A stretch of 11,384 nt of DNA, from positions 1 through 11,384 of the forward strand of contig CAZHQC010000077.1 in NCBI GenBank assembly GCA_964534135.1, read 5' to 3'. A program made the translations under genes and the position numbers. Under the pieces are notes generated by a model that was not told the DNA's origin, made no database searches, and saw only the letters and a list, made by a program, of their open reading frames with translations. The stretch is from JAKLQJ01 sp964534135. GTDB taxonomy: Bacteria; Elusimicrobiota; Elusimicrobia; Elusimicrobiales; UBA9959. Each line of letters begins with the position of its first letter. The first letter of the stretch is position 1. Shown here piece after piece: positions 1-7,440 of the stretch.

Positions 1-2187
1 CGAAACCGAACTCATTGCCATTGCGGCTCCCGCAAAATAAACCGGCAGTATAATACCGAATGGTTTATAAAAAACTCCCGCCGCAAGCGGAATAAGCATT
101 ATATTATAAATGAAAGCCCATATAAGATTTTGCCTTATAACTTTATGTATGGCCCGGGAAAGTTTTATAGCGGAGACCACGGCGGATAAATTAAACGACA
201 TAAGAGTAATATCACTCGAAGAAATTGCTATATCGGAACCGGACGCAAGGGCAATGCCAATATCGGCCTCGGCAAGCGCGGCGGCATCATTAAAGCCATC
301 GCCAACCATAATTACTTTTTTGCCAAAAGTTTTATTTTTAAGAATTATTTGCTTTTTATTTTCGGGTAAAATTTCAGAATAGTAACGGTCAATATGAAGT
401 TTATCGGCGACATCTTTTACCACTTCCTGCCTATCGCCGGAAGCAATTATCGGCATAATATCCATCATTTTCAATTTCTTAATCAGCCAGGCCGCTTCTG
501 CCCTTAGACTATCAGCCAGCACCGCATAACCTTTAAAAGCATCATCAATAGCCAAAAGCATAATGGAACCTTTTACTTCGTTTATATCTTGCAATATGTT
601 TTTGGGAATGATTATTTTTTTATTTTTAAATAAAGCCACACTACCGCAAAGCACATCAGAGCCGTCGACATTAGCGCTTATGCCTCTGCCCGGCAAGGCC
701 TCAACGGAAAAAGATTCCGCCGATTTAACTTTTTTCTCAGCGGCATAAATTCTTACAGCTTGAGCTAAAGGATGCTCGCTTTTATTCTGAATTGAAATAA
801 GATATTTAATAAATGCTTTCTCCTCAATTTCATGAGGAACAATTTTAGTTATTCTATTTTTTCCCTCTGTCAGCGTGCCGGTTTTATCAAAAATAACAAC
901 ATTTACTTTATTGACCCGTTCAAAGACATCGACATTATTAATTAAAATTCCATTTTCCGCCGCTCTGCCAAAACCTACGGAGGCCGCCATGGGAACAGCA
1001 AGGCCCATAGCGCAAGGACAAGCTGAAGCCAGCACTGCGGCAAAAACATTAGCCGCCATGGACAAACCTGAATCTCTAAACCAAAAAACGAAAGCCGCCA
1101 AAGCTATTAAAAAAACAGCCGGTACAAAATAAGCTGAAATCCTATCCACAGCACTTTGAATGGAACTTTTCAAGGCCTGACTTTCTCTAACCGCTTTAAC
1201 TATTTTCATTAAAGCCATTTCAGCGCCAATAGCCAGGACTTCAAACTCCAAAGCTCCACTTGTATTAATAGTGCCGGCAAAAATTTTACTTGAAGGTCCT
1301 TTATCTTTTGGTTCGCTTTCTCCCGTTAAAAATGATTCATCAATGGCCGAATAGCCTTTTATAATTTTTCCGTCTAAAGGTACTTGCTCGCCGGGCCTGA
1401 GAATTATTATATCGCCCACTTTTATTTCTTTAACGGAAACCATTTCATCGCCATCCGAATTGATTCTTCTGGCAAACTTCGGTGCCAGTTTTAATAATTT
1501 TGAAACCGCCCAGCCGGCTTTACTTTTTGAACGGGCTTCAAGCCAACGTCCAAGATTAATAAAACTTATCAGCATGGCTATTTCATGCCATTGATAATGG
1601 GCATTAACACTACCCGGTAAAAGAGAAAAAGTAAGCGCCACGCTATGCGCATAGGCTACCGATGAACTTAAACTGACCAAGGTATTCATATCCGCTGTTT
1701 TTGCTTTTAAAGATTTTAAAAAACCGATGTGAAAATGAGAGCCGCACCAAAGCCAGGCAAAGGTGGTTATCAGCATTAGCGTATAAGGAGAATAACCTAT
1801 TAAAAAATCCGAGAGAAGAAAAAGGCTTATCAAAGCGCTTACTACAAATTTTGTAAAAAATATTCTTTTTTCTTTTTCAATTGAAGCCAAAGCTATATCC
1901 TCAGCTTCTTCTTCGCCAACCGAGGAAACCGCCAAAACTTTATAGCCCACTTCTTCAATCTTATTTGATATATCGGCGGAAGAAATCAATTTCTCCGAAT
2001 AATCCACAAAAGCCATTTTAGTAGGCAAATGAATGGATACCTTATCTATTCCTTCCATGCTCGATAGAGCGCCTTCAATTTTACTCACACAACTGGCGCA
2101 ATGAATACCCTCAAGCGGCATTACCACTTGTTTGATGCCGGAAGTCTCAGTGGTATCCTTATTTATCTTCTTATGCTTATCAGCCAT
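1..2187 (-). CDS. copA: Cu+-exporting P1B-type ATPase, 3' end beyond window
   Basis: Copper-translocating P-type ATPase that pumps Cu+ out of the cytoplasm across the inner membrane. The 729 codons in view begin MADKHKK. One heavy-metal-associated domain lies at residues 18-85, with C30 and C33 in GIHCASC. The transmembrane metal site is C390-P-C392 in CPCAMGLAVP. The phosphorylated aspartate is D434 in DKTGTLTEG, the P1B His-Pro motif is H472-P473, and the hinge is GDGFNDAAAL with D630 and D634. A Tyr-Asn pair follows, and MAMSS lies at the edge; CPC plus YN plus MxxSS is the Cu+ (P1B-1) signature. The usual GDGINDAPAL and CPCALGLATP appear with small substitutions (F for I, A for P, M for L, V for T). 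Roughly the last 15-30 residues are probably outside the window. The start overlaps the upstream peptidase gene by 25 nt, suggesting translational coupling; a weak GGA lies 8 nt upstream of the ATG. Confidence 0.95.
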   Translation of the reverse strand, partial: MADKHKKINKDTTETSGIKQVVMPLEGIHCASCVSKIEGALSSMEGIDKVSIHLPTKMAFVDYSEKLISSADISNKIEEVGYKVLAVSSVGEEEAEDIALASIEKEKRIFFTKFVVSALISLFLLSDFLIGYSPYTLMLITTFAWLWCGSHFHIGFLKSLKAKTADMNTLVSLSSSVAYAHSVALTFSLLPGSVNAHYQWHEIAMLISFINLGRWLEARSKSKAGWAVSKLLKLAPKFARRINSDGDEMVSVKEIKVGDIIILRPGEQVPLDGKIIKGYSAIDESFLTGESEPKDKGPSSKIFAGTINTSGALEFEVLAIGAEMALMKIVKAVRESQALKSSIQSAVDRISAYFVPAVFLIALAAFVFWFRDSGLSMAANVFAAVLASACPCAMGLAVPMAASVGFGRAAENGILINNVDVFERVNKVNVVIFDKTGTLTEGKNRITKIVPHEIEEKAFIKYLISIQNKSEHPLAQAVRIYAAEKKVKSAESFSVEALPGRGISANVDGSDVLCGSVALFKNKKIIIPKNILQDINEVKGSIMLLAIDDAFKGYAVLADSLRAEAAWLIKKLKMMDIMPIIASGDRQEVVKDVADKLHIDRYYSEILPENKKQIILKNKTFGKKVIMVGDGFNDAAALAEADIGIALASGSDIAISSSDITLMSFNLSAVVSAIKLSRAIHKVIRQNLIWAFIYNIMLIPLAAGVFYKPFGIILPVYFAGAAMAMSSVS

Positions 2188-3017
2188 GATTTTTCCAATT
2201 CTCTGCTATTTTCCCAATGCCCTGTAAACGCTTCTTTAATGGCATCATTCAGGCTATAACCTTCTTTGATACTTTTAAGAAACACATAAAAACTCATACT
2301 CCCGCCCTCGCTTATCATAAATCCAATAAGATTACCCACTTGCGCATACCACTTTTCAACAATTATGTTTTTGTCATCGAGAGACGACATACTCATCATC
2401 TGATTAAAACCAATGGGATTACGGGCTACAAATCTTGAGAATCTATTGTCATAAATATTTTGCGCTTTAGGAGATGAACGCATCTCTTCATAAACCGCCA
2501 GGCCTTCATTAAGCCATATAAGCTGAGGCCCCGAAGAAAGCCCCATAAATTCATTAAATATCAAATGCGTCATTTCATGGGCTAAAATAGAGGAAGCATA
2601 GTTATCCTCATAAACAAGTATGGCATTACCATAAGTAATGCCGCCCGACCATTCGGGCTGCTTGGTTTTGAATATATATTCCTCCCTATCTTTATAAATG
2701 ATGATATTATAGGGCCTTGAAGGAACAAAAGAGTACATGCCCAAATCACCCATTATACGACGATAATGCCGTTCACAAAGCAAAGAATATTTCTCCGCCG
2801 CTTCATTTGAATATGCCTTAACCAGAAAATGAATTGTTTCCTTGCTTTTAGCGCCGGGACCAAGTCCTGTATAAGGCGGTTTAATAGCCTTTGAATTGAC
2901 CGGCTCACTTTGGAGGGCTTCATTGTTGAGAGAGACGCAGGATGAAAAAGAGATAATAGAAAGAAAAATCAGTGCATAAGCGCGCAAGCTCGTAAATTCA
3001 TAAGTTCGTAAATTCAT
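2163..3017 (-). CDS. Peptidase MA-like (gluzincin) putative lipoprotein
   Basis: A 284-residue protein with the zinc metallopeptidase motif H147-E-M-T-H151 followed 20 residues later by W-L-N-E171-G. That is the HExxH...E gluzincin arrangement of the peptidase MA-like family (Pfam Peptidase_MA_2 type). The N-terminus has a hydrophobic stretch ending FSSC at C27, which resembles a lipobox, so the protein is probably exported and lipid-anchored; substrate unknown. The first 13 or so residues are encoded by a 16-nt tandem repeat that also carries the ATG, and I see no good Shine-Dalgarno site, so this start is uncertain. No other ATG or good start lies between this one and the hydrophobic segment. 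The gene overlaps copA by 25 nt at its end and begins 81 nt after the glycosyltransferase gene. A role in metal handling is not shown; the overlap suggests only co-expression. Confidence 0.75.
   Translation of the reverse strand: MNLRTYEFTSLRAYALIFLSIISFSSCVSLNNEALQSEPVNSKAIKPPYTGLGPGAKSKETIHFLVKAYSNEAAEKYSLLCERHYRRIMGDLGMYSFVPSRPYNIIIYKDREEYIFKTKQPEWSGGITYGNAILVYEDNYASSILAHEMTHLIFNEFMGLSSGPQLIWLNEGLAVYEEMRSSPKAQNIYDNRFSRFVARNPIGFNQMMSMSSLDDKNIIVEKWYAQVGNLIGFMISEGGSMSFYVFLKSIKEGYSLNDAIKEAFTGHWENSRELEKSWLISIRR
2986..3017. repeat. Two tandem copies of a 16-nt repeat at a gene start
   Basis: AAGCTCGTAAATTCAT at 2986-3001 is followed directly by AAGTTCGTAAATTCAT at 3002-3017, identical at 15 of 16 bases. 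Degenerate related sequence continues to about 3050 (AAGTTTATAAAGACGTAAAT). On the minus strand the second copy holds the ATG of the peptidase gene, and the repeat is translated as the start of its signal peptide. Confidence 0.75.
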
Positions 3018-3075
3018 AAATATGATAAGTTTATAAAGACGTAAATTTTTCCGTTGTTTCTTACTTCTGACTTCT

Positions 3076-3102
3076 TTAAAAAGGTACCTGGTACCTTTTT
3101 AA
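3076..3102. repeat. 27-nt perfect palindrome with GGTACC arms, holding a stop codon
   Basis: Arms TTAAAAAGGTACC and GGTACCTTTTTAA (13 bp) flank a single central T. In RNA the likely form is a 9-11-bp stem with a CC(T/A)GG loop, A-rich on one side and T-rich on the other. It could act as a weak bidirectional terminator, but only a few G-C pairs support the stem. The symmetric form resembles a dispersed repeat more than a gene-specific terminator. The TAA of the glycosyltransferase gene lies in its edge. Confidence 0.7.
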
Positions 3103-5330
3103 GATATTTCCATCATACTTTGACCTATAAGCACTTTCTTAAAGTCCATTTTAAAAGGCAAAGAACTTAAAGAATATTCAAAATGAAAAATTTTCAGTAT
3201 AAAATTCGGCATACTTATACGTTTAAACACCAAGTCATAAAGATCAAAAATAAATTCTCCGTTTGAATACTTAAATAAAAATTCCACAAAAATTTCTTGC
3301 TGTCCGATAAAAGCCATTACTTCAAAATTCTTATCAAGTCTGACTTCCACCTCGCGAAAGTAACTGTTCTTACTTTCGATATACCGCGCCAGAGAATAAT
3401 TGCTTATCTTAGCCGATGAAATTTTTAATTTCCCAATTTTAAAAGGCATAATATTTGATAAATCACCTTCCTTCATGGGAATAAAAGAAAAATCTTCTAT
3501 AGTTCCGCTAAAGCCGTAAATATCGATTTCATCCAAACTGGCATAAGGAGAAAAAAATGAAACTTTTTTATAAGCGCCTTTTGTTTCATCAAAATCCGAA
3601 AGTTTCAAAACGATGTTTTCAAAAACAAAACCCGCAAATTTAAGTTTTTTGATTTGATATCTCTTTTTATCAAAATACTTCCGTTTAGGAATTTTTTTCT
3701 GATACACTGTAACTGTGGACATATCTTCAAACTGATAAGATTTAATTTCCTCAAATATTTTAGAAAACCACTTCCTGTTCATATCAAAAAAACGCGAGGT
3801 TGCGGAATAGCACTCATGTCCGCGGCTGTCCTTTGAAAGCTCAGTCCACGCTGCTAAAGAACCACTTTTGATAATAATAAAATCCGACAAGCCGATTAAA
3901 GCGGGCTTATAAGGATAAAACTTCAAGTTTTTTATTTCTTTTTTCTCCGCATAAAGCGAAAAAGAAGGAATATTAAAACTATCGTCTTTACCTATAACTG
4001 AAACTTGCACGCAAGAACTGCCTTGCGATTTTCCATTTATAAGTTCGATTATATCTCCAACTTTTGATGTGGAATTTAAAGGCGCGGACAAGCCTATAAA
4101 AGGAACATCTCCTCCAAAAAGCGACATTGATTTAGTGTTTACCATACCTGTTTGATTTATTATAAAAAGTAATGCCAGCGCGCCGAAAAAATAATTTCTT
4201 ATTTTGTTAGGCGTCATTATGCCGATAGCGATGGAAAAAGTAATAAACGCGGGATACATATTGGCCGAAGCATTTTTAAATAAGAATGTAAAAACTATAT
4301 ATGGAATTAAAAACCACATAAAAACCACTGTCCTGCCCTCATAAAGCATGAAGACCGTATTATACATCCAGACTAAGGCAAGCGCGCCCACTAAAAATAA
4401 AAGAAGATGAGAAGCGGAAACGGCGGAACCCAAATACCAGAAAAGATTTTTAAAAGCAAAAGACTTTAGATAAACGGTTTGAGCGCCCGAAAAGGAATCC
4501 GTAACAAAAACATAAAATACATTTCTTATATACCACGGAATATTAAGCACAGCGGCGATTAGAAAACCTTTCATAACTCTGCCTCTGGCAACAGGTGAAA
4601 ACAAAGAGGAAAGAACTGTAAGCACGGTGGGCAAAATATAAATTATGAAAAATTTATCGGTAAACAAACCACAAGCGACCGCGATGCCATAAACAAAACC
4701 CCACTTCCCATCCTTCTCAAATTCCTCGGAATTTACAAACCCGGCATAAGCCAAAGCGACAAAAGCCATAACGGCTATTTCAGGAGATGGACGCCTTAAA
4801 ACTTCAAGAACAAAAGGCATGCTACAAACAACTACGGCCGCAAGCCAGCCGGATTTATGATTTCTTTTAAAACTTGCAAGAGAATAAACCGAAAAAGCCA
4901 ATATAACCAAATAAAATGAATTTACGAACACAATGGCCAGATTAAGATTATCCGGAAATAAATGAAGGAAAGGATAATAACTCAGAAAATATAAAGGCGG
5001 CTGAAGATTCTTTATGCCTACAACTTCAATATTAAAAATAGCCATCCAATTACCTGAAGATAGATTATCCATAAAGGCCGTGATAATATTCACATTTATA
5101 GCATCTTTCAGGGAAAAGACATATTCTTGCCTTAACAGCCACATGGCTAAAAATACAATACCGATTAAAACTATTGCTGAAAGCCCCGCCAAACCTATCC
5201 AGTGCTTGCCTTTCTTCTTAGGAGCTGACAACTCCTTTTCGAACATGATACTCTCAAAAACAGCTCTGGAAGCGTAAAATTTCTCCTTCCAGGTCAACTG
5301 TCTTATTTTTTTATTTTTTTCTTCCGCCAT
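3099..5330 (-). CDS. GT-C (ArnT/PMT-like) membrane glycosyltransferase with DUF2993-like C-terminal part
   Basis: A 743-residue protein in two parts. Residues 1-42 are charged and likely cytoplasmic. Residues 43-398 hold about ten or more hydrophobic segments with features of lipid-phosphate-sugar-dependent GT-C enzymes (ArnT/PMT_2 type): a first periplasmic loop with PPLY at 111-114, RRPSPEIA at 179-186, and PWYIRN at 265-270. The acidic pair usual in the first loop is reduced to D75-A, so catalysis is not certain. Residues 400-743 appear soluble and beta-rich. The end, with SMPNF... and SSLPFKMDFKKVLIG, resembles the DUF2993/LmeA family, which binds lipids in the periplasm. A role in glycosylating an envelope lipid or protein is inference. 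The start has GGAG 10 nt upstream of the ATG. The stop falls inside a palindromic repeat. The gene follows the RAYT gene after 98 nt that contain a BIME. Confidence 0.65.
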   Translation of the reverse strand: MAEEKNKKIRQLTWKEKFYASRAVFESIMFEKELSAPKKKGKHWIGLAGLSAIVLIGIVFLAMWLLRQEYVFSLKDAINVNIITAFMDNLSSGNWMAIFNIEVVGIKNLQPPLYFLSYYPFLHLFPDNLNLAIVFVNSFYLVILAFSVYSLASFKRNHKSGWLAAVVVCSMPFVLEVLRRPSPEIAVMAFVALAYAGFVNSEEFEKDGKWGFVYGIAVACGLFTDKFFIIYILPTVLTVLSSLFSPVARGRVMKGFLIAAVLNIPWYIRNVFYVFVTDSFSGAQTVYLKSFAFKNLFWYLGSAVSASHLLLFLVGALALVWMYNTVFMLYEGRTVVFMWFLIPYIVFTFLFKNASANMYPAFITFSIAIGIMTPNKIRNYFFGALALLFIINQTGMVNTKSMSLFGGDVPFIGLSAPLNSTSKVGDIIELINGKSQGSSCVQVSVIGKDDSFNIPSFSLYAEKKEIKNLKFYPYKPALIGLSDFIIIKSGSLAAWTELSKDSRGHECYSATSRFFDMNRKWFSKIFEEIKSYQFEDMSTVTVYQKKIPKRKYFDKKRYQIKKLKFAGFVFENIVLKLSDFDETKGAYKKVSFFSPYASLDEIDIYGFSGTIEDFSFIPMKEGDLSNIMPFKIGKLKISSAKISNYSLARYIESKNSYFREVEVRLDKNFEVMAFIGQQEIFVEFLFKYSNGEFIFDLYDLVFKRISMPNFILKIFHFEYSLSSLPFKMDFKKVLIGQSMMEIS

Positions 5331-5374
5331 ATAAAAATTCTCCCACTCACAGAAATTCTAAAATCTATTTATTT

Positions 5375-5431
5375 GTAACCGCAGCGCCTTGCGCTGCTTT
5401 GTCAGCGGCATAAGATGCCGCAACTACACTA
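5375..5431. repeat. REP pair (BIME) copy A, after the RAYT gene
   Basis: Two head-marked hairpins face each other. On the plus strand: GTAA, CC, stem GCAGCGC, loop CTT, stem GCGCTGC (5381-5397). After the linker TTTGTCA comes the second hairpin GCGGCAT, AAG, ATGCCGC (5405-5421), then AA and CTAC, the complement of GTAG. E. coli-type REPs also have a GTAG head beside an imperfect hairpin, and paired units are called BIMEs. The minus-strand head TAGTGTAG supplies the TAG stop (5429-5431) of the RAYT gene. It matches 5595-5651 at 55 of 57 bases. Confidence 0.85.
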
Positions 5432-5989
5432 GCAATAGGATATATCGCAATACCATACATCTAATTTATTCCAATCTATTTTTTCAACCAATGGATTATT
5501 CTCAATATATTTTCTGATTTTAAGCAATGCTTTTTCATTCCTAATAATATGTTCATAATAATTTGGTTGCCAAACATACTTTAAATTCTTAATTGTAGCC
5601 GCAGCGCCTTGCGCTGCTTTGTCAGCGGCATAAAATGCCGCAACTACACTAGCTGCCGCAGCGCCTTGCGCTGATATCATCCTTTTTATATCTCGTGTAA
5701 CCCATGATTTAAATGCATTTATTATTTTTGCCAATGATACATTTACATCATCCAAAGATAAAATCAGGTGGATATGATTAGGCATGATTACGTAAAAATC
5801 CAAACCAACACCCTTGTAGTATTTAGATACTTGATTTATTTTTTCTTCTACAATTCCCTTAAAATTAGCGCCGTAAAACGGCTCAACTACAAATAATGGT
5901 TGAGACCTATAAGCGCATATTGTCACAAAATAATATCCATTTTCAGAATAATCGTAATTTTTTAATCTACTATTTTTTTTGAATTTCAC
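5429..5989 (-). CDS. REP-associated tyrosine transposase (RAYT, Y1/HUH family) with in-frame REP insertion
   Basis: A 186-residue single-strand DNA transposase of the IS200-like Y1 family, RAYT branch. Diagnostic features are the start RLKNYDYSENGYYFVTIC (8-25), the metal-binding HUH motif in VIMPNHIHLIL (H72, H74), and the conserved VWQPNYYEHIIRNEKAL block. That block contains the presumed nucleophilic tyrosine (Y144 or Y145), followed by KYIENNP. The HUH and tyrosine motifs are intact. Residues 106-132, rich in Ala (SAQGAAAA...AAQGAAAT), are encoded by a REP/BIME repeat inserted between the HUH core and the tyrosine helix; relatives normally lack this stretch. The start is GTG, overlapping the TPR gene's TGA (GTGA). 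The stop TAG lies in the second REP copy. No tnpB or IS ends accompany it, as usual for domesticated RAYTs. Confidence 0.9.
   Translation of the reverse strand: MKFKKNSRLKNYDYSENGYYFVTICAYRSQPLFVVEPFYGANFKGIVEEKINQVSKYYKGVGLDFYVIMPNHIHLILSLDDVNVSLAKIINAFKSWVTRDIKRMISAQGAAAASVVAAFYAADKAAQGAAATIKNLKYVWQPNYYEHIIRNEKALLKIRKYIENNPLVEKIDWNKLDVWYCDISYC
5595..5673. repeat. REP/BIME copy B, inside the RAYT coding sequence
   Basis: Plus strand: GTAG, CC, GCAGCGC/CTT/GCGCTGC (5601-5617), linker TTTGTCA, GCGGCAT/AAA/ATGCCGC (5625-5641), AA, CTAC. Then comes a third half unit with the stem CAGCGC/CTT/GCGCTG (5659-5673) whose head reads GCTG or similar instead of GTAG. It lies within the RAYT gene and is read in the one frame of the head TAGTGTAG that has no stop. 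Two substitutions separate 5595-5651 from copy A 220 nt away. Confidence 0.88.
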
Positions 5990-6927
5990 TTTTGCGTCGT
6001 GCGCCTTATGCGTCTATTAACAGTTTCAAGTCTTTTATCATATACTCCGGCATTTGCAGGATCCAACTCTCTCGTCTTTAAATAACTATTACGGGAACGC
6101 ACATAATCTTTCATAGAAAAACAAATATCTCCCTTGAGAAGATGCGCCACAGTAAATTCAGGCATAAGTTTAATGGCTTCTTGAACTTGCGATAAGGCCC
6201 CATCATAATATCTCATGCGATAACTGGCAAGACCTGTCCAATAATGATAAACAGCGTTTTTCGGCATAAGGTCTGAGGCTTTTCTAAAATCCTGAACAGA
6301 ATTGGCATAATCTTTTAATCTAAATTTAATTTTTCCCCGCTCATAATAGGCAAGGGAAATATTCGAATTAATTTCAATCAAATTATTTAAATCGTCTAAA
6401 GCTTCAATAGGCTTTCCAAGACTATTTAAAACTATCGCTCTATAATAATATGCCAATTCAAGCTTAGCATCAAGTTCAATGGTTTTGGATAAATCTTCAT
6501 AAGCCATGGCGGGATCATTTATTTTGTAGCTAATTATCCCTCTATTAAGATAGGCATAGGCATAATCCGGTTTCTTCCTTATGGCCTTATTTAAATAAAA
6601 AAGCGCTTTTTCATAGACGGATAAATCCATATACATACCGGAAAGATTCGCATAGGAAGGCATATAATCGGGAGCGTATTCGATAGCCCTTTTAAAATCA
6701 TTTTCAGCTTTTTGTCTGTCTTTAAGCTTTTCATAGGTCAGACCTCTTGAATTTAAAGCCTCGGAATAATTTTTCTTAATCAGTAAAGCTTTAGTGAACA
6801 TCTCGGCAGCTTCAAGATATCTGCCGGAAAAATGAAGTTTATTTCCCTCTTTATAATAATGCTCGGGGCTTCTATTGCATGCAAATAAAAATAAACCAAT
6901 AAATGAAAATATTATGATTCGTTTCAT
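5986..6927 (-). CDS. TPR-repeat lipoprotein
   Basis: A 313-residue putative lipoprotein. The signal peptide MKRIIIFSFIGLFLFAC ends with the lipobox LFAC at C17. From about residue 24 to 295 there are eight tetratricopeptide repeats at a 34-residue period, recognisable by YYKEGNKLHFSGRYLEA, LNRGIISYKI, YYERGKIKFRLKDY and similar units. A short basic tail (RRIRRTTQK) follows. TPR arrays bind partner proteins, so this is probably an envelope scaffold or assembly factor; the partner cannot be told. Its ATG overlaps the lspA stop as ATGA, with GAGAGG five nt upstream of the start. Its TGA overlaps the GTG of the RAYT gene. The position after lspA is fitting, since LspA would process its signal peptide. 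Confidence 0.85.
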   Translation of the reverse strand: MKRIIIFSFIGLFLFACNRSPEHYYKEGNKLHFSGRYLEAAEMFTKALLIKKNYSEALNSRGLTYEKLKDRQKAENDFKRAIEYAPDYMPSYANLSGMYMDLSVYEKALFYLNKAIRKKPDYAYAYLNRGIISYKINDPAMAYEDLSKTIELDAKLELAYYYRAIVLNSLGKPIEALDDLNNLIEINSNISLAYYERGKIKFRLKDYANSVQDFRKASDLMPKNAVYHYWTGLASYRMRYYDGALSQVQEAIKLMPEFTVAHLLKGDICFSMKDYVRSRNSYLKTRELDPANAGVYDKRLETVNRRIRRTTQK

Positions 6928-7382
6928 TTTGCCTCTCTTGAAAGTGATTTTTTTCGCATCTTAAAAGCAACTAATATCGCACCAATACTTATGGAAGAAT
7001 CCGCTATATTAAACACTGCCGGAAAAAAAGATAAATCTATAAAATCAACCACATAACCATAAACTATTCTGTCATAAAGATTACCTAAAGCTCCACCGAT
7101 AACCATTGCTATGCCTATACTTGCAACTATGCCATAAGGCTCCATCTTCCGACGGAAAATCATTATAGCCACCAATAAAACAATAGTGGAAATGATAAAA
7201 AATGAATTGGCATTTGGAAACATGCCAAAAGCCACTCCGGTATTTTCAACATAAACAAAATTTAAAAGACCGCACACTTTGAAAGATTCAGGCAAGATAA
7301 ATTTTAAAACAAAATATTTACTTATTCTATCTAATACGAAAATAGTTAATATTATCAGCGGCGATAACAATTTTTTATTCAT
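6924..7382 (-). CDS. lspA: Lipoprotein signal peptidase (signal peptidase II)
   Basis: A 152-residue inner-membrane aspartyl protease that cleaves the signal peptide of diacylglyceryl-modified prolipoproteins. Family motifs are in order: LDRISKYFV near the N-terminus (17-25), VENTGVAFGMF (50-60), GGALGNLYDR with VVDFIDL, and FNIADSSISIG. The two catalytic aspartates are those of VVDF and NIAD. Four transmembrane segments are apparent and length is normal. It directly follows ileS with a 50-nt gap containing a REP hairpin; ileS-lspA is a common bacterial arrangement. Its end overlaps the next gene by 4 nt (ATGA), a TPR lipoprotein that is a likely substrate. The Shine-Dalgarno site is weak. 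Confidence 0.96.
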   Translation of the reverse strand: MNKKLLSPLIILTIFVLDRISKYFVLKFILPESFKVCGLLNFVYVENTGVAFGMFPNANSFFIISTIVLLVAIMIFRRKMEPYGIVASIGIAMVIGGALGNLYDRIVYGYVVDFIDLSFFPAVFNIADSSISIGAILVAFKMRKKSLSREAK

Positions 7383-7412
7383 AATTTACCACAAAAATAA
7401 AGCTGCTGATTG

Positions 7413-7440
7413 GCGGGATAGTAATCCCGCGGCTACACTA
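7413..7440. repeat. Single REP-like hairpin at the end of ileS
   Basis: On the minus strand: TAGTGTAG, CC, stem GCGGGAT, loop TACT, stem ATCCCGC. The GTAG head, two-base gap and 7-bp stem match the repeats at 5375-5431 and 5595-5673, though the stem sequence differs and is compensated on both arms. The TAG within GTAG (7433-7435) is the ileS stop codon. It may protect the ileS mRNA end or damp transcription into lspA; that is inference. Confidence 0.75.

Noticed and set aside
5375..5673. CRISPR array
   Set aside because: Only two main copies, with a constant linker and coding sequence between them, and no regular spacers.
5429..5989. Ordinary IS200/IS605 transposase
   Set aside because: Sequence motifs fit the RAYT branch. 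There is no tnpB, the gene is operon-coupled, and REP-like repeats flank it.
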